From Mycolicibacterium mageritense (GTDB lineage: Bacteria > Actinomycetota > Actinomycetes > Mycobacteriales > Mycobacteriaceae), in contig NZ_AP022567.1 in assembly GCF_010727475.1 (NCBI RefSeq), positions 5,394,001 to 5,458,000 of the forward strand: 64,000 bases of DNA, given 5' to 3'. A program made the translations under genes and the position numbers. The notes under the pieces were generated by a model. It searched no databases, was not told where the DNA came from, and saw nothing but the letters and a program-made list of their open reading frames with translations. Of the stretch, positions 24,449 through 34,162 are shown one piece after another (the first letter of the stretch is position 1; each line of letters opens with the position of its first letter).

Positions 24449-25881
24449 GGTTCGATACCTCCGAGCGCGATGCGCAATGCGTCATGACGGTCCGCGGCCC
24501 GTGCCCACCACTGCGCCCGGTGGTGCCGCGGCACCACTCGATGCAGTTGCGGGGCATGGGAGATCGGCAGGCCGAGTGTCTGTGCCGCGAACATCGCCGC
24601 GCCGACGGCTGAGTGATCGCGGCAGGACCGGTCCACCAGCACTTCGCGGCCGGTGGCATCGGCGAGTTCTTGCCACAGCAGGGGATTGGTGGCAGCGCCA
24701 CCGCCGAGCAGCACCGGACCGCGTCGACCGGTTGCGGTCTCCGCGATCGAGATGGCCCTGCGCAGTTCCACGATGACGCCCGTCAAGAGCGCCCGCCCGA
24801 GGTGGCCCGGGCCCATGGACAGGTCCAGCCCGTGCAGGGTGCCGGTCAACCGCGGATCCCACAGGGCCCCTTGTTCACCCGGAGTGAGGTATGGCAGGAA
24901 CACCGGGGTATGGCCGGGCGGCACCGTTGCGGCAGCCTCCAGCAACTCGGCCGGGCCCGACAATCGAAGGAGCCTGGCAATACCGTCGAACGCCGAACCG
25001 ACTGCCAGGACATCCATCTCAAGTCCCCACCCGGTGCCGGCCAGCGGCGTGATCAGGTAGCGGCTGTGCGGATCACGGACAGCGTGGTCGGAGATGCCCA
25101 GCACGACAGCGCTCGTCCCGGCGATCACCGCGACGTCGCCGTGCGCGCGCGCACCCATGCCGAATGCACCCAGCACGGAGTCGGCTGCTCCCAGCACGAC
25201 CGGCACGTCGTCGGTGATGTTCAGCGCCGACCGCCACTGTGGCGACAGTGGTGCGACCGTACTCGACGGGGCAACCACAGGCAGGCCAGGAACGTCGGCC
25301 GTGACGATCAGCTCGGGATCCCACGCCCGTCGGTCGAGGTCGAACACCGCCGTGCCTGCGGCTGTGCTCGGATCGGTCAGCAGCCGGCCGGTGAGCCGAT
25401 CGAACAACACATCCTTGGCCGCCGCCGCGACCACACCGCCGCGCCCGAGGCGGGTCAGCCGCTCGTGCATCGGTGCGAGGTACCGCCCGTCGACGCGCTG
25501 GCCCGTGAGCTGGTAGAGCCGGTCACCGCCGATCGCGTCACGCAGGCGCGCGGCCTCCGGCTCCGCGCGGCCGTCCTCCCAGGTGATCGCCGGGCCCACC
25601 GGAGTCCCCGTGGAGTCGAGCGCGACCAACGTGGGCAGCATCGCCGACAAGCCGATGCCCGCCCAGTCGCGAGCAGGTACGGCGGCGGCCACCTCGGCCA
25701 GTGCGCGTGCCAGCGCACTCCACCAATCTTGCGTATCCTGCTCTGCGGCAAGGGGTTCGGGTCTTGCGGTGGGGTAGTCGCAGCGTGCGGTGGCGCGCAC
25801 CGCCCCGTCGCGCCCTACCGCGACGACCTTCAGTGCCGACGTCCCGAGGTCGACTCCGAGGTGGACCTGGTCGGTGGTCAT
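24445..25881 (-). CDS. FGGY-family carbohydrate kinase (xylulokinase-like)
   Basis: 478 aa with the two ribonuclease-H-like domains of FGGY kinases. GVDLGTSALKVV (9-20) is the first phosphate loop, ITWEDGRAEPE (99-109) contributes to the sugar site, D234 in GAADSVLGAFG is the likely catalytic base, and VLLGGGAATNPLLWQELADATG is the C-terminal nucleotide/FGGY signature. It phosphorylates a sugar or polyol; xylulose is only the nearest label. In this operon it would trap the sugar part of the imported compound before NagB-like deamination. The start ATG 25881 overlaps the aminotransferase stop by 4 bp. Confidence 0.87.
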   Translation of the reverse strand: MTTDQVHLGVDLGTSALKVVAVGRDGAVRATARCDYPTARPEPLAAEQDTQDWWSALARALAEVAAAVPARDWAGIGLSAMLPTLVALDSTGTPVGPAITWEDGRAEPEAARLRDAIGGDRLYQLTGQRVDGRYLAPMHERLTRLGRGGVVAAAAKDVLFDRLTGRLLTDPSTAAGTAVFDLDRRAWDPELIVTADVPGLPVVAPSSTVAPLSPQWRSALNITDDVPVVLGAADSVLGAFGMGARAHGDVAVIAGTSAVVLGISDHAVRDPHSRYLITPLAGTGWGLEMDVLAVGSAFDGIARLLRLSGPAELLEAAATVPPGHTPVFLPYLTPGEQGALWDPRLTGTLHGLDLSMGPGHLGRALLTGVIVELRRAISIAETATGRRGPVLLGGGAATNPLLWQELADATGREVLVDRSCRDHSAVGAAMFAAQTLGLPISHAPQLHRVVPRHHRAQWWARAADRHDALRIALGGIEP

Positions 25882-27242
25882 GGGGTGCGTGCGGGTTGCC
25901 GGCCGGTGGCCACCACGGACAACGCGTCGGCGGCCGCGTCGAGTGTCTCGTCGATGTCGTGGCCGTCGTGCACGAGCGAGACGAACAGGTTCTCGAACTG
26001 CAACGGGTGGAACAGCACGCCCCGCACCAGCATCTCCTGATACCACCGGGTGAACAGTTCTTCGTCGGCGTGCGCGACTGCGTCGCGCCAGTTGCGGATC
26101 GGGCCGTCGGCGAACCATAACTGGAACACCGTGCCGAGGCCCTCGACGTACGCGTCGAGCCCACGCTCGGCGGCCAGCGACGAGAGCCCCTCGGCGAGCC
26201 GGAAGCCCAGCGCGCGTTGTCGTTCGTAGAGCCCCGGTTCGGCCAGCACGTCCATGGTGGCCGACACCGCGGCGCACTGCACCACGTTGGCGTTGTAGGT
26301 CCCGGAGTGTGAGTACTTGCCCGCGGCAACGAGTCTCATTGCCTCGGTGGTCCCGCCGACCGCGGCAACGGGGAAACCTCCGCCGAGTCCCTTGGCCAGC
26401 GTGGTCAGGTCAGGCAGCACGCCGAACCATTCCTGGGCGCCCCCGCGGGCGAACCGGAAGCCGGTGATGACCTCGTCGAAGATGAGCATCGCGCCGTGCT
26501 TGCGCGTCTCGCTGCGCAGCAATTCAAGGTATCCGGGCTCGGGCAGGATGCAGCCCGTGTTGAACACGGCGGGCTCGGTGAGGACCGCCGCAACCTCGTC
26601 GCCGCGTCGGTCCATGAGTTTGACGAAACTCTCCGGGTCATTCCAGGTCAGCACTTCCAGTGTGCCGCCGAGTTCGGCGGGCACACCCGGGCCCATGGCA
26701 ACGGGTCGGGGATGGTCGGCCGGGCCTGCCAGGTCCACGTCGACATGGTTGGACCAGTACACGGTGTCCTGCCACCCGTGGTAGTGGCCTTCGAATCGGA
26801 CGATCAAGCGCCGGCCGGTGGTGGCGCGCGCCAACCGCACGGCGGTGCCGACGGCCTCGGATCCGGAGTTGGTGAACCGCACCTGTTCGATGCCGGGTAC
26901 CGCCGCGACCACCTTTTCTGCCGCTTCGATCTCCAATTCGTAGGGCAGTCCGAAACAGGTTCCGCGCTCTGCGATCGCCTGTTGGACTGCCGACGTCACC
27001 ACCGGATGACGGTGGCCGAGGATCATGGGGCCCAGGCCGAGCAGATAGTCGATGTAGGTGTTGCCGTCGACGTCGCGGAGGCGCGAGCCGGTGCCTTCGG
27101 CCATGAAGATCGGGGCGGGTTTCCAGCCGTTGCGCGGTAGCCGGGCGGTGGATCCGGCGCCACCGGGGATGGTGCGTTTGGCGCGCTCGAACAGGGCCCG
27201 GGTGTTTGGCGTGCGGACGTTGAACGCCTCAGCGAAAGTCAT
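25878..27242 (-). CDS. Class III PLP aminotransferase (glutamate-1-semialdehyde aminomutase-like)
   Basis: 454 aa. The PLP lysine is K284 in TLAKGLGGGFP and the pyridine-binding aspartate is D256 in IFDEVITGFR. N-terminal GGAGSTARLP and RLRDVDGNTYIDYLLGLGPMILGH, plus VRFTNSGSEAVGTAVRLAR with the phosphate-binding GSEA, are typical of the HemL-like branch. It is not the housekeeping heme enzyme by context, since it sits in a transport/sugar operon. A transaminase or aminomutase acting on an amino-sugar or omega-amino intermediate is plausible. It is separated from the M20 gene by 30 bp, the only sizeable gap within the catabolic half of the operon. Confidence 0.87.
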   Translation of the reverse strand: MTFAEAFNVRTPNTRALFERAKRTIPGGAGSTARLPRNGWKPAPIFMAEGTGSRLRDVDGNTYIDYLLGLGPMILGHRHPVVTSAVQQAIAERGTCFGLPYELEIEAAEKVVAAVPGIEQVRFTNSGSEAVGTAVRLARATTGRRLIVRFEGHYHGWQDTVYWSNHVDVDLAGPADHPRPVAMGPGVPAELGGTLEVLTWNDPESFVKLMDRRGDEVAAVLTEPAVFNTGCILPEPGYLELLRSETRKHGAMLIFDEVITGFRFARGGAQEWFGVLPDLTTLAKGLGGGFPVAAVGGTTEAMRLVAAGKYSHSGTYNANVVQCAAVSATMDVLAEPGLYERQRALGFRLAEGLSSLAAERGLDAYVEGLGTVFQLWFADGPIRNWRDAVAHADEELFTRWYQEMLVRGVLFHPLQFENLFVSLVHDGHDIDETLDAAADALSVVATGRQPARTP

Positions 27243-27272
27243 TGGTTTCCTTGAGTTGTCGGTTGATGATGG

Positions 27273-28463
27273 TCAGGGCTGTGACGTGGCCGGGACCGGC
27301 GTCCGGAGCAGGGTCACGACGGTGCGCCGCAGGATTTCTGCTGTCGCCACGACGTCGGGGATCGACACCCATTCATCGGCGGCGTGGTAGTTGCCCCCTT
27401 CAGGGCCGAAGAGCACGGTCGGGATTCCCGCGCTCTGCAGAAGCGCCGCGTCAGTCCAGGCGTTGAGGCCCGTGATTTGTGCTCTCGTGCCGTTGACGGC
27501 TTCGGTGGCGTCGGCCAGCGCGGTCAGCAGGGTCTCGTTGCCGGCACCGGTGAACGGATCGCGGTCCAACCGGACCCGAACCTCGCCGCGGAACCGCGGC
27601 TCGACGGCCTTGACCTCTTCGAAGATGGCCTCGATCTCGGCGACCCGGTCGGCCAGCGTCTCACCGGGTTGCGTGCCGATCTCGATGCCGAGTACCACCT
27701 CAGCCGGGTATGTGGCGTAGTCGGTACCGCCGCTTATGGTGCCGGTGTGAAACACGGTTCGGCCGTTGCGCGGGTCAGGATTGAGCTTCCAGCGCGTCTC
27801 GTCGAGCCGGTGCAGTCGTGTGATGACCTCGGCCATGTGCACGATCGCGTCGACGCCCTTGTCGGGTGCCGAACCGTGGGCCGGTTCGCCGAACACCACG
27901 ATGTCGATCCAGCCGAAACCCTGGTGCTCGCCGAAGATCAGGTGGGAGCCTTCGGGTTCCAGCTCGATCGCCAGGTCGATCTCGTCGGCGTGGTTGGCGA
28001 CGAGATGCTCGGTGCCGATGCTGATGCCTTCCTCGTCGATCACGAGCGCCACCAGCACGTTGCCGGCCAGCGGTGTTCCGGATCGCACCAGATCGGCAGC
28101 GGCCAGCATCGCGGCCGCGCAACCGCCCTTGTCGTCGGCAACTCCGACGCCCGTCATGCGGTCACCGTCGACCACGGGGCGCAACGCGCGGTCGGGCCAG
28201 GCCGCGTACCCCACGGTGTCACTGTGGGCAGTCAGGCAGATCGTGGGTCCGGGGGCGCTCCCGCGCAGCCACGCCAGCACATTGGGGCGGCCCGGCTCGA
28301 CGTCCTCGAGTGTGACGTCGAGGCCCGCCTCGGTCAGCCAATGCTGCATGAACCGCGCAACCTCGCCCTCGCCTGCGCCACCCGGGATGAGCCACGGGGT
28401 GACCGAATCGATGCGGACCAGGCTGTCGAGTAGCTGGATGGCCTCTTCGCGGCTGACAGTCAT
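27273..28463 (-). CDS. M20 family metallo-deacylase/peptidase (ArgE/DapE type)
   Basis: 396 aa. Dinuclear zinc ligands are all visible: H80 and D82 in LTAHSDTVG, the bridging aspartate in GVADDKGG (about 110), E145 following the catalytic E144 in VIDEEG, E169 in ELEPEG, and the C-terminal histidine in YHAADEW. The dimerisation domain (about 180-290) contains EPAHGSAPDKG with the catalytic-support histidine. Such enzymes remove N-acyl groups from amino acids or cleave small peptides. In this operon it probably hydrolyses an amide in the imported compound. It overlaps the second ATPase gene by 4 bp. Confidence 0.87.
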   Translation of the reverse strand: MTVSREEAIQLLDSLVRIDSVTPWLIPGGAGEGEVARFMQHWLTEAGLDVTLEDVEPGRPNVLAWLRGSAPGPTICLTAHSDTVGYAAWPDRALRPVVDGDRMTGVGVADDKGGCAAAMLAAADLVRSGTPLAGNVLVALVIDEEGISIGTEHLVANHADEIDLAIELEPEGSHLIFGEHQGFGWIDIVVFGEPAHGSAPDKGVDAIVHMAEVITRLHRLDETRWKLNPDPRNGRTVFHTGTISGGTDYATYPAEVVLGIEIGTQPGETLADRVAEIEAIFEEVKAVEPRFRGEVRVRLDRDPFTGAGNETLLTALADATEAVNGTRAQITGLNAWTDAALLQSAGIPTVLFGPEGGNYHAADEWVSIPDVVATAEILRRTVVTLLRTPVPATSQP

Positions 28464-29485
28464 GCGATGTTCTCCTTAGCGGTTGACAGGGCTGTGGTGT
28501 CCGAGAAGTGACACGCCACAGCGTGTTCGGCGCTGATCGAGCGCAGTGCCGGTGATTCGGTGGTGCAGCGCTCGGGCTCGCCGAGCTCTTTGAACAGCGG
28601 GCAGCGCGCGACGAACCGGCATCCGGCCGCCACTGTGGTCGGGTTCGGTGGCTCACCGGCCAGCAGGGCGCGGGCGCTACGCCGGCCCCCAGGTTTGGGC
28701 ATCACGTCGACCAGTGCCCTCGTATAGGGGTGGGCGGGGTTGGCGATCACTTCTGTGCCCACGCCCTGTTCGACGATGCGCCCCAGGTACAGCACGGCGA
28801 CCCGGTCGGCGAACACGCCGGCCAGCGCGAGGTCATGCGTGATGAAAAGGGTTGCGATGCCGAGGCGTTCCCGCAGGTCGAGCAAGACGCGCAAAATGCC
28901 CGCGCGGAGCGACACATCCAGCATGGACACCGGCTCGTCGGCCACGAGAAGCCGGGGTTCGACGGCCACCGCCGCGGCGATGGCCACGCGTTGACGCTGG
29001 CCACCGGACAGTTCGAACATGCGCCTGCCCGCGACGGTCTCGGGTAGCCCGCACGCCGTGAGCGCACCCAGCGTGGCCTGCCTGCGGTGTGCCGTGTCGA
29101 GGTCGCGACGATGGATCGACAGGCCCTCGGCCACCACCTCGAAGGCGGTCGAGTTGGCGGGCAGGCTCTCGAAGGGATCCTGGAAGATCATCTGGAAGTC
29201 GCGGCGCATCGCCCGCAGCTTCCGGCCGCCGAGGTGGGTGATGTCCACTGCGCCGATCGAGATCGTGCCGGAGGTCGGCTCGTGCAGGCGCATGATGGTG
29301 CGCGCGATCGTGGTCTTGCCGCATCCGGATTCGCCTACCAGTGCCACGATTTCGCGCTCATGGAGGGTGAGATCGACGCCGTCGACAGCGCGCGCGACAA
29401 GCCTGTGCCTGCCGTGGCGGATCGGGAAGTGGACGTGCAGGTCGGTGACCTCGGCGACGGCGCGCCCAACGCCTGCGTCGGTCAT
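28460..29485 (-). CDS. Oligopeptide/dipeptide ABC transporter ATPase (DppF/OppF type)
   Basis: 341 aa from ATG 29485 (MTDAGVGRAV). Walker A is GESGCGKTT, the signature is LSGGQRQR, Walker B is LLVADEP, and the switch is FITHD. The C-terminal oligopeptide extension has AGCRFVARCPLF and EPERC, the cysteine-rich region that can hold an iron-sulfur cluster in Dpp/Opp ATPases. In the DEPVSMLDVSLRAG segment, 'TSALD' is replaced by 'VSMLD', an ordinary OppF-type variant. It forms the transporter with the next four genes upstream, overlapping the first ATPase by 4 bp. Confidence 0.92.
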   Translation of the reverse strand: MTDAGVGRAVAEVTDLHVHFPIRHGRHRLVARAVDGVDLTLHEREIVALVGESGCGKTTIARTIMRLHEPTSGTISIGAVDITHLGGRKLRAMRRDFQMIFQDPFESLPANSTAFEVVAEGLSIHRRDLDTAHRRQATLGALTACGLPETVAGRRMFELSGGQRQRVAIAAAVAVEPRLLVADEPVSMLDVSLRAGILRVLLDLRERLGIATLFITHDLALAGVFADRVAVLYLGRIVEQGVGTEVIANPAHPYTRALVDVMPKPGGRRSARALLAGEPPNPTTVAAGCRFVARCPLFKELGEPERCTTESPALRSISAEHAVACHFSDTTALSTAKENIA

Positions 29486-30492
29486 CGGGCTGTCTCCAAC
29501 GGGGCGGCGTGTTCCGCGGACACGCGGTGACATGCCGCGATGTGAGCGGTGCCGGCACGGACCGAGCGCAGCTCAGGAGCGGTGGTCGTGCACACGGGCA
29601 ACGCGACCTCGCAGCGGTCACAGAACCTGCAACCGGCAGGCGGATGCGCGAGGTCAGGTGGGCTGCCCGGGATTCCGCTGATGGAGTCGGCACCCGCGCC
29701 CGGCTGTGGAAAGCATGCCAACAGCTGGCGGGTGTAGGGGTGGGCCGGCCCGGCGCCTGCCGCTTGGCTGAACACGTCGTCGGCCTGCCCGTGCTCGACG
29801 ATTCGGCCGGCATACATCACCGCGGCCCGGTCGCAGAGCTCACCGAGCACCATCAGGTCGTGTGAGATCACCAGCATCGCCAGGTCCAGTTCGTCGGCCA
29901 GGCGCCGGATGAGCTCCAGGATCTGCGCCTGCGTCATGACGTCGAGCGCGGTGGTCGGCTCGTCTGCGATCACCAGGTCGGGATCGCACGCGAGCGCCAT
30001 GGCGATCATGGCCCGCTGCTTCATCCCACCGGAGAACTGGTGCGGATAGTCGGCGGCCCGTCCTCCTGCGATGCCCACCTCGCCGAGCAGTTCGGCGACG
30101 CGTGCCCGGATTTCGCGTTTGCCGGTGCGCGGGCGATGGGTACGGATCGCTTCGGCGATCTGTGTGCCGATCGGCATCACGGGGTTGAAGCCGTTCATGG
30201 CGCCCTGGAACACCATCGACAACCGGCTCCAGCGCAGCCGGCGCAGGCTCTCTGCGTCCACCGTGAGCAGGTCGGTTTCACCCAGCCGGATGCGATCCGC
30301 GCGCACCTCGGTGCCGCGGGGCAACAGCTGCGCTATCGCGAGGGCCAATGTGGTCTTGCCGCAGCCGGATTCGCCGGCCAGCCCGACGACCTCACCGGTG
30401 CCGACGTCCAGGTCGACGCCGTCGACGGCACGTACCTCGTCGGGTCCGCAGCGGTAGGTGACCGAGAGATTGCGAATCTGAAGCAGGTTCAT
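29482..30492 (-). CDS. Oligopeptide/dipeptide ABC transporter ATPase (DppD/OppD type)
   Basis: 336 aa. Walker A GESGCGKTT, Q-loop in MVFQGAMNGFNP (the OppD-type sequence), signature FSGGMKQR, Walker B LVIADEPTTALDV, and switch VISHDL. The C-terminal extension AGCRFCDRCEVALPVC carries four closely spaced cysteines typical of the oligo_HPY region. Pairs with the OppF-type ATPase encoded downstream. ATG 30492 overlaps the permease stop by 4 bp, continuing an unbroken chain of ATGA-type junctions from the first permease through this gene. Confidence 0.92.
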   Translation of the reverse strand: MNLLQIRNLSVTYRCGPDEVRAVDGVDLDVGTGEVVGLAGESGCGKTTLALAIAQLLPRGTEVRADRIRLGETDLLTVDAESLRRLRWSRLSMVFQGAMNGFNPVMPIGTQIAEAIRTHRPRTGKREIRARVAELLGEVGIAGGRAADYPHQFSGGMKQRAMIAMALACDPDLVIADEPTTALDVMTQAQILELIRRLADELDLAMLVISHDLMVLGELCDRAAVMYAGRIVEHGQADDVFSQAAGAGPAHPYTRQLLACFPQPGAGADSISGIPGSPPDLAHPPAGCRFCDRCEVALPVCTTTAPELRSVRAGTAHIAACHRVSAEHAAPLETAR

Positions 30493-31379
30493 GTCGTTGC
30501 CGCCAGCTTTGGGTTGAGGATGTGCTCAAGGGCCTGGCCGATCAGCGAGAAGGCCAGCACCACGACGACGATGCCAACGCCGGGCGGTAGGAAGTACCAC
30601 CAGTAGCCGCTGCCCACCGCCCCCGACACGAACGCGTTGTGCAGGATCTGGCCCCACGAGGTGCGCGCCGGGTCGCCGAGCCCGAGGAACGAAAGGGTGG
30701 CCTCGGCCAAGATGGATCCGGCGATCACCAGGACCGCGTTGGCGATCACGAGGGCCGCGACTCCCGGCAGGATCAGCTTCCACAGCACTGACGGAGCGGA
30801 AAGCCCAACGGTGCGCGCCCGGGCGACCACCTCGCGTTCCCGCAGGGCCAGCGTCTGCGAGCGGACGATGCGGGCTGTCGGCGGCCAACTTGTCACCGCG
30901 ATCACCAGGACGATCATCGGAAGGCTTTGTCCCACAATGGCGCCGAGCGCGATCATGAGCGGCAGGTTCGGCAGCACCAGGAAGAAGTCGGTGACGCGCA
31001 TCAGCACGGCGTCGACAAATCCGGTGAACCAGCCCGCGAGGAGGCCGACCACGGTGCCGATGAGAACGGTGACCGCAGTGGCGATCATACCGATCTCCAA
31101 GGAGACCGGGGTGCCCGCAAGCACCTGGCGTAGCACGTCACGGCCCAGCTCGTCGGTGCCCAACAGGTGAGTGGCGCTGGGGGGCTGCAGGATACCGGCG
31201 CGAGACGCGGCGACCGCAGCGCGATCGTACGGAGCCACCAGCGGCCCCACGACGGCCAGCGCCACGACGCCCACGGCCATCAGCACCCCGGTCCGTCCCA
31301 TGCCGTCGTGCCACAGCTTGGTCGTCACGTCGCGCCAGCCGGTGCCCGTCGTACCGGCGGGGATGTTCACCTCGGTCAT
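30489..31379 (-). CDS. Peptide-type ABC transporter permease (DppC/OppC type)
   Basis: 296 aa from ATG 31379 (MTEVNIPAGT). It has the OppC N-terminal topology: a cytoplasmic tail, one membrane segment (VLMAVGVVALAVVGPLVAPYD), the periplasmic LLGTDELGRDVLRQVLAGTP motif typical of DppC, then five more helices. The ATPase-coupling EAA-type loop is VVARARTVGLSAPSVLWKLILPG. The substrate class is peptides or peptide-like compounds, which by family can include sugar conjugates, nickel chelates and opines. Confidence 0.9.
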   Translation of the reverse strand: MTEVNIPAGTTGTGWRDVTTKLWHDGMGRTGVLMAVGVVALAVVGPLVAPYDRAAVAASRAGILQPPSATHLLGTDELGRDVLRQVLAGTPVSLEIGMIATAVTVLIGTVVGLLAGWFTGFVDAVLMRVTDFFLVLPNLPLMIALGAIVGQSLPMIVLVIAVTSWPPTARIVRSQTLALREREVVARARTVGLSAPSVLWKLILPGVAALVIANAVLVIAGSILAEATLSFLGLGDPARTSWGQILHNAFVSGAVGSGYWWYFLPPGVGIVVVVLAFSLIGQALEHILNPKLAATT

Positions 31380-32344
31380 GTCAGTCTCACTCTCGGGTCG
31401 AGTGCGCGGTAGATGACGTCGCTGGCGAAATTGGCAAGCACCACAACCACGGCGAACAACAGGAAGCAGGCCTCCATCACGGGGTAGTCGCGCCGCACCA
31501 CGGACAGGTAGATCAGCTGGCCCATGCCGGGCCAGGAGAACACCGTTTCGACTTGAATCGTGCCGCCGACCGTGGCGCTCGCGTACAGCGTGGTCGCGGT
31601 GGCGACGGGCAGCAGGGCGTTGCGCACTCCGTGCTGCCACAGCACCCGGCGCGGGTGTAGACCCTTGGCTCGCGCGGTCGTCATGAAGTCCTCCGACAAG
31701 GTGTTCAGCAATGAGCTGCGGGTGATGAGGACGAACTGGGCGATGTCGACCATGACCATCGCAGCAGTGGGCAGCACGAGATGCCGTGCCAGGTCGGCGA
31801 TCCGGGTGAATACCGTCGGGTAGATGGCGTCTGCCGTGTACATCCCTGCGATCGGCAGCCAGTCGAGTGCGACCGCGAAGGCGAAGATGAGCAACATGCC
31901 TACCCAGAACGTGGGCAGGCTCCAGAACACCAGCGACCCGACCACCAGGCCGCGGTCGGACCGGGTGCCCCTGCGGGCTGCCGCGAACACGCCGATGACC
32001 ACGCCGAGTCCCACCACGAGCACTGTCGAAACCGTAACCAGGATCACGGTGTTCACCAGGGCTTCGCCGACGATGGGGCCGACCGGGGCCGAGTAGGAGT
32101 ACGAGTACCCGAAGTCGCCGCGTAGCAGGTGCGTCACGTACGTGACGAACTGCGAACCGAGTGGCCGGTCGAGTCCGTAGTAGGCGCGCAGCCGCGTGAT
32201 CGCCGCCGCGTCGAGGTGCTGTCCGCGGGCGATGTGGGTGACGGGGTCACCGGGCATGAGATGAAAGATCAAGAAGTTGGTCGCGAGAACCGCGAGGAGG
32301 GTGAGCGCGAGGTAGGCCAACTTCGTCGAGAGATAACGCAGCAT
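31376..32344 (-). CDS. Peptide-type ABC transporter permease (DppB/OppB type)
   Basis: 322 aa. The DppB pattern is clear: N-terminal helix with NFLIFHLMPGDPV, a TRLRAYYGLDRPLGSQF periplasmic segment, five further helices, and the coupling loop TARAKGLHPRRVLWQHGVRNALLP. The C-terminus ends in the conserved DVIYRALDPRVRL. Together with the OppC-type permease it forms the membrane channel. It starts 15 bp downstream of the binding-protein gene. Confidence 0.9.
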   Translation of the reverse strand: MLRYLSTKLAYLALTLLAVLATNFLIFHLMPGDPVTHIARGQHLDAAAITRLRAYYGLDRPLGSQFVTYVTHLLRGDFGYSYSYSAPVGPIVGEALVNTVILVTVSTVLVVGLGVVIGVFAAARRGTRSDRGLVVGSLVFWSLPTFWVGMLLIFAFAVALDWLPIAGMYTADAIYPTVFTRIADLARHLVLPTAAMVMVDIAQFVLITRSSLLNTLSEDFMTTARAKGLHPRRVLWQHGVRNALLPVATATTLYASATVGGTIQVETVFSWPGMGQLIYLSVVRRDYPVMEACFLLFAVVVVLANFASDVIYRALDPRVRLT

Positions 32345-32359
32345 CTCCTCGGCGCCGCC

Positions 32360-33997
32360 TCAGGCCGGTTTCACGTCGAGATAGTTGACGCGGGGGAAGT
32401 TCAGCACCATGCCGCCTTTGATGGGCTGCCAACTGGTCCAGGTGTCGGTGCGGGTGCCCGTGAGCTTCTTCTGGTACCACATCACGATGTACGGGCAGCT
32501 CGCGTAGTGGATGGCCTGCATTTCCTGGACCAACTTGACCCGCTCACCGCGGTCGACGGTGGTGCGCTGCTGCGTGTAGAGCTCGTCGTAGCGGGGGTTG
32601 CTCCAGTACGTGTCGTTGTTGCCGCCGATCTGGTCGGTGGTGGCGATGCCGAGCAGATACGAGGGGTCGTACATCTCAGAGTCCCAGCCCCACACCATGA
32701 TGTCCCAGTCGGGCCCTTCGGTGTTGAACACCGTGCTGCCCATGGCGTCGGCATCGGTCGTGGACAGCTTGAGGCCTATCCCGATCGCCTTGGCCGCGGT
32801 GACGAAGAGCTCGGCGGCCTTGACATCGACCGCGGTGTCGGCGATCGCGAGGATGCGGAAGTTCAGCGGCACACCGTCTTTCGTTTCCCGGATGCCGTCC
32901 CCGTTGCGGTCGGTGTAGCCCGCCGCCTCGAGCAGCCTGCGCGCCTTTTCCTGGTCGTTGTCGAGGACGTCGCCGAGTGCGGGGGTGTAGTGGAAGTCGC
33001 CGAACGCCACCGGCAGGAGGCCGGTTCCAGGTTCTCCGTAGCCGGACAGGGCGAGCTCGACGAATTGACCGCGGTCGACCGCGCAGCTCAGCGCCTGGCG
33101 TACGGCTTGGTCGAGCAGGATCCGGTTGCCCTTCGATTTCGGGTCGGTCGAGCAGTTGAAGCCGATCATGTGGAACGAAAACGACTCAAGATCATCGGTT
33201 TTGACGTTGGCGGCATCCTTCAGCCCGGCGAATATCGTGGGCGGGATCTCGGCGACGATGTCGATGTCCCCGGTGCGGAGTGCCTGTGTGACAATGTCGT
33301 CGCTGCCGAACTTGGTCCACGTCACCTTCTCGGCCGCGGGTTTGGGGCCCCACCAGCTGTCGTTGCGGGTGACGGTGACGACGCTGCCCTTCTGCCACGA
33401 GTCGAAGATGAACGGTCCGGTGCCGACGGGTTTGTCGTTGGCGAACCGGGGCAGGTCGTCTTTGGCGACGCCGGCCCAGACGTGCTTGGGCACGATCGGG
33501 GTGATGACCCCGGGGTCCAGGGTCTGGGGTTGCGAATAGGTCAGGCGCACTTGGTTTCCGGTCGCCGTCGCGTCGACGAGATCCGTGAAGTACGCCCCAT
33601 AGGTGCCATAGTCGTTGTCGCGCACCATGAGCAGGGTGAACACCACATCATCGGCGCTGAAGGGGCTGCCGTCCTGCCATTTGACGTCGTCACGCAAGGT
33701 GTAGGTATAGGTCTTGCCGCCGTCGTCGACCCTGACCTCGGTGGCCAGTGACGGCTTGATGTTCAGGTCGGCGTCGTACTCCATCAACTTGTCGTAGAGC
33801 AACTGGAACACGTCATAGGACTGGGTCGAGAACGCCGTGAACGGATTGAGCGAGTCGATGTCGGTGGTCGAACCGACGCGCAGGACCGTGTGGGTCGCGG
33901 TCTCCGGGGCGCAGCCTGCCAAGGCTGCGGCGCCACCGAGCGCTGCGGCAACCACCGCTGAGTTACGCAGGAAACTGCGTCGGTCCATCATGTGCAT
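32360..33997 (-). CDS. Extracellular solute-binding lipoprotein of the peptide ABC transporter (SBP family 5)
   Basis: 545 aa from ATG 33997; AAGGAG lies about 10 nt upstream. The N-terminus has a twin-arginine motif (DRRSFLR) followed by a hydrophobic stretch and lipobox ALAGC, so it is probably a Tat-exported lipoprotein anchored at C29. The mature part has the family-5 core: LNPFTAFSTQSYDVFQLLYDKLM, a long first lobe, and FNCSTDPKSKGNRILLDQAVRQALSCAVDR. Tat export of a Dpp-type receptor is known in actinobacteria. It is the first gene of the ten-gene operon and should decide its uptake specificity. It is read divergently from the GntR regulator across 224 bp. Confidence 0.9.
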   Translation of the reverse strand: MHMMDRRSFLRNSAVVAAALGGAAALAGCAPETATHTVLRVGSTTDIDSLNPFTAFSTQSYDVFQLLYDKLMEYDADLNIKPSLATEVRVDDGGKTYTYTLRDDVKWQDGSPFSADDVVFTLLMVRDNDYGTYGAYFTDLVDATATGNQVRLTYSQPQTLDPGVITPIVPKHVWAGVAKDDLPRFANDKPVGTGPFIFDSWQKGSVVTVTRNDSWWGPKPAAEKVTWTKFGSDDIVTQALRTGDIDIVAEIPPTIFAGLKDAANVKTDDLESFSFHMIGFNCSTDPKSKGNRILLDQAVRQALSCAVDRGQFVELALSGYGEPGTGLLPVAFGDFHYTPALGDVLDNDQEKARRLLEAAGYTDRNGDGIRETKDGVPLNFRILAIADTAVDVKAAELFVTAAKAIGIGLKLSTTDADAMGSTVFNTEGPDWDIMVWGWDSEMYDPSYLLGIATTDQIGGNNDTYWSNPRYDELYTQQRTTVDRGERVKLVQEMQAIHYASCPYIVMWYQKKLTGTRTDTWTSWQPIKGGMVLNFPRVNYLDVKPA

Positions 33998-34043
33998 CGC
34001 CGGGGTTCTCCTTCGGGTGCGGAGCCAGTGCTGATCACTGTGC

Positions 34044-34054
34044 ATACACAGTAT
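34044..34054. promoter_or_regulatory. Short palindrome ATAC-aca-GTAT, candidate GntR operator (operon side)
   Basis: ATACACAGTAT is an 11-bp inverted repeat 47 bp upstream of the solute-binding protein ATG. A wider imperfect pair, CATAC at 34043-34047 and GTATG at 34060-34064, surrounds it. GntR/UTRA regulators usually bind short AT-rich palindromes near their divergent promoters. Only the repeat itself is seen; binding is inferred. Confidence 0.45.
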
Positions 34055-34162
34055 TGTGAGTATGGATATGTTCGGCCGATGTCGTGCTGGTTTCGCGAAT
34101 ATTTCTCATACTCTGGCGATAACTACCAGGTTGATGCCGATTCTCGGTGTGCTCAGTCGGAT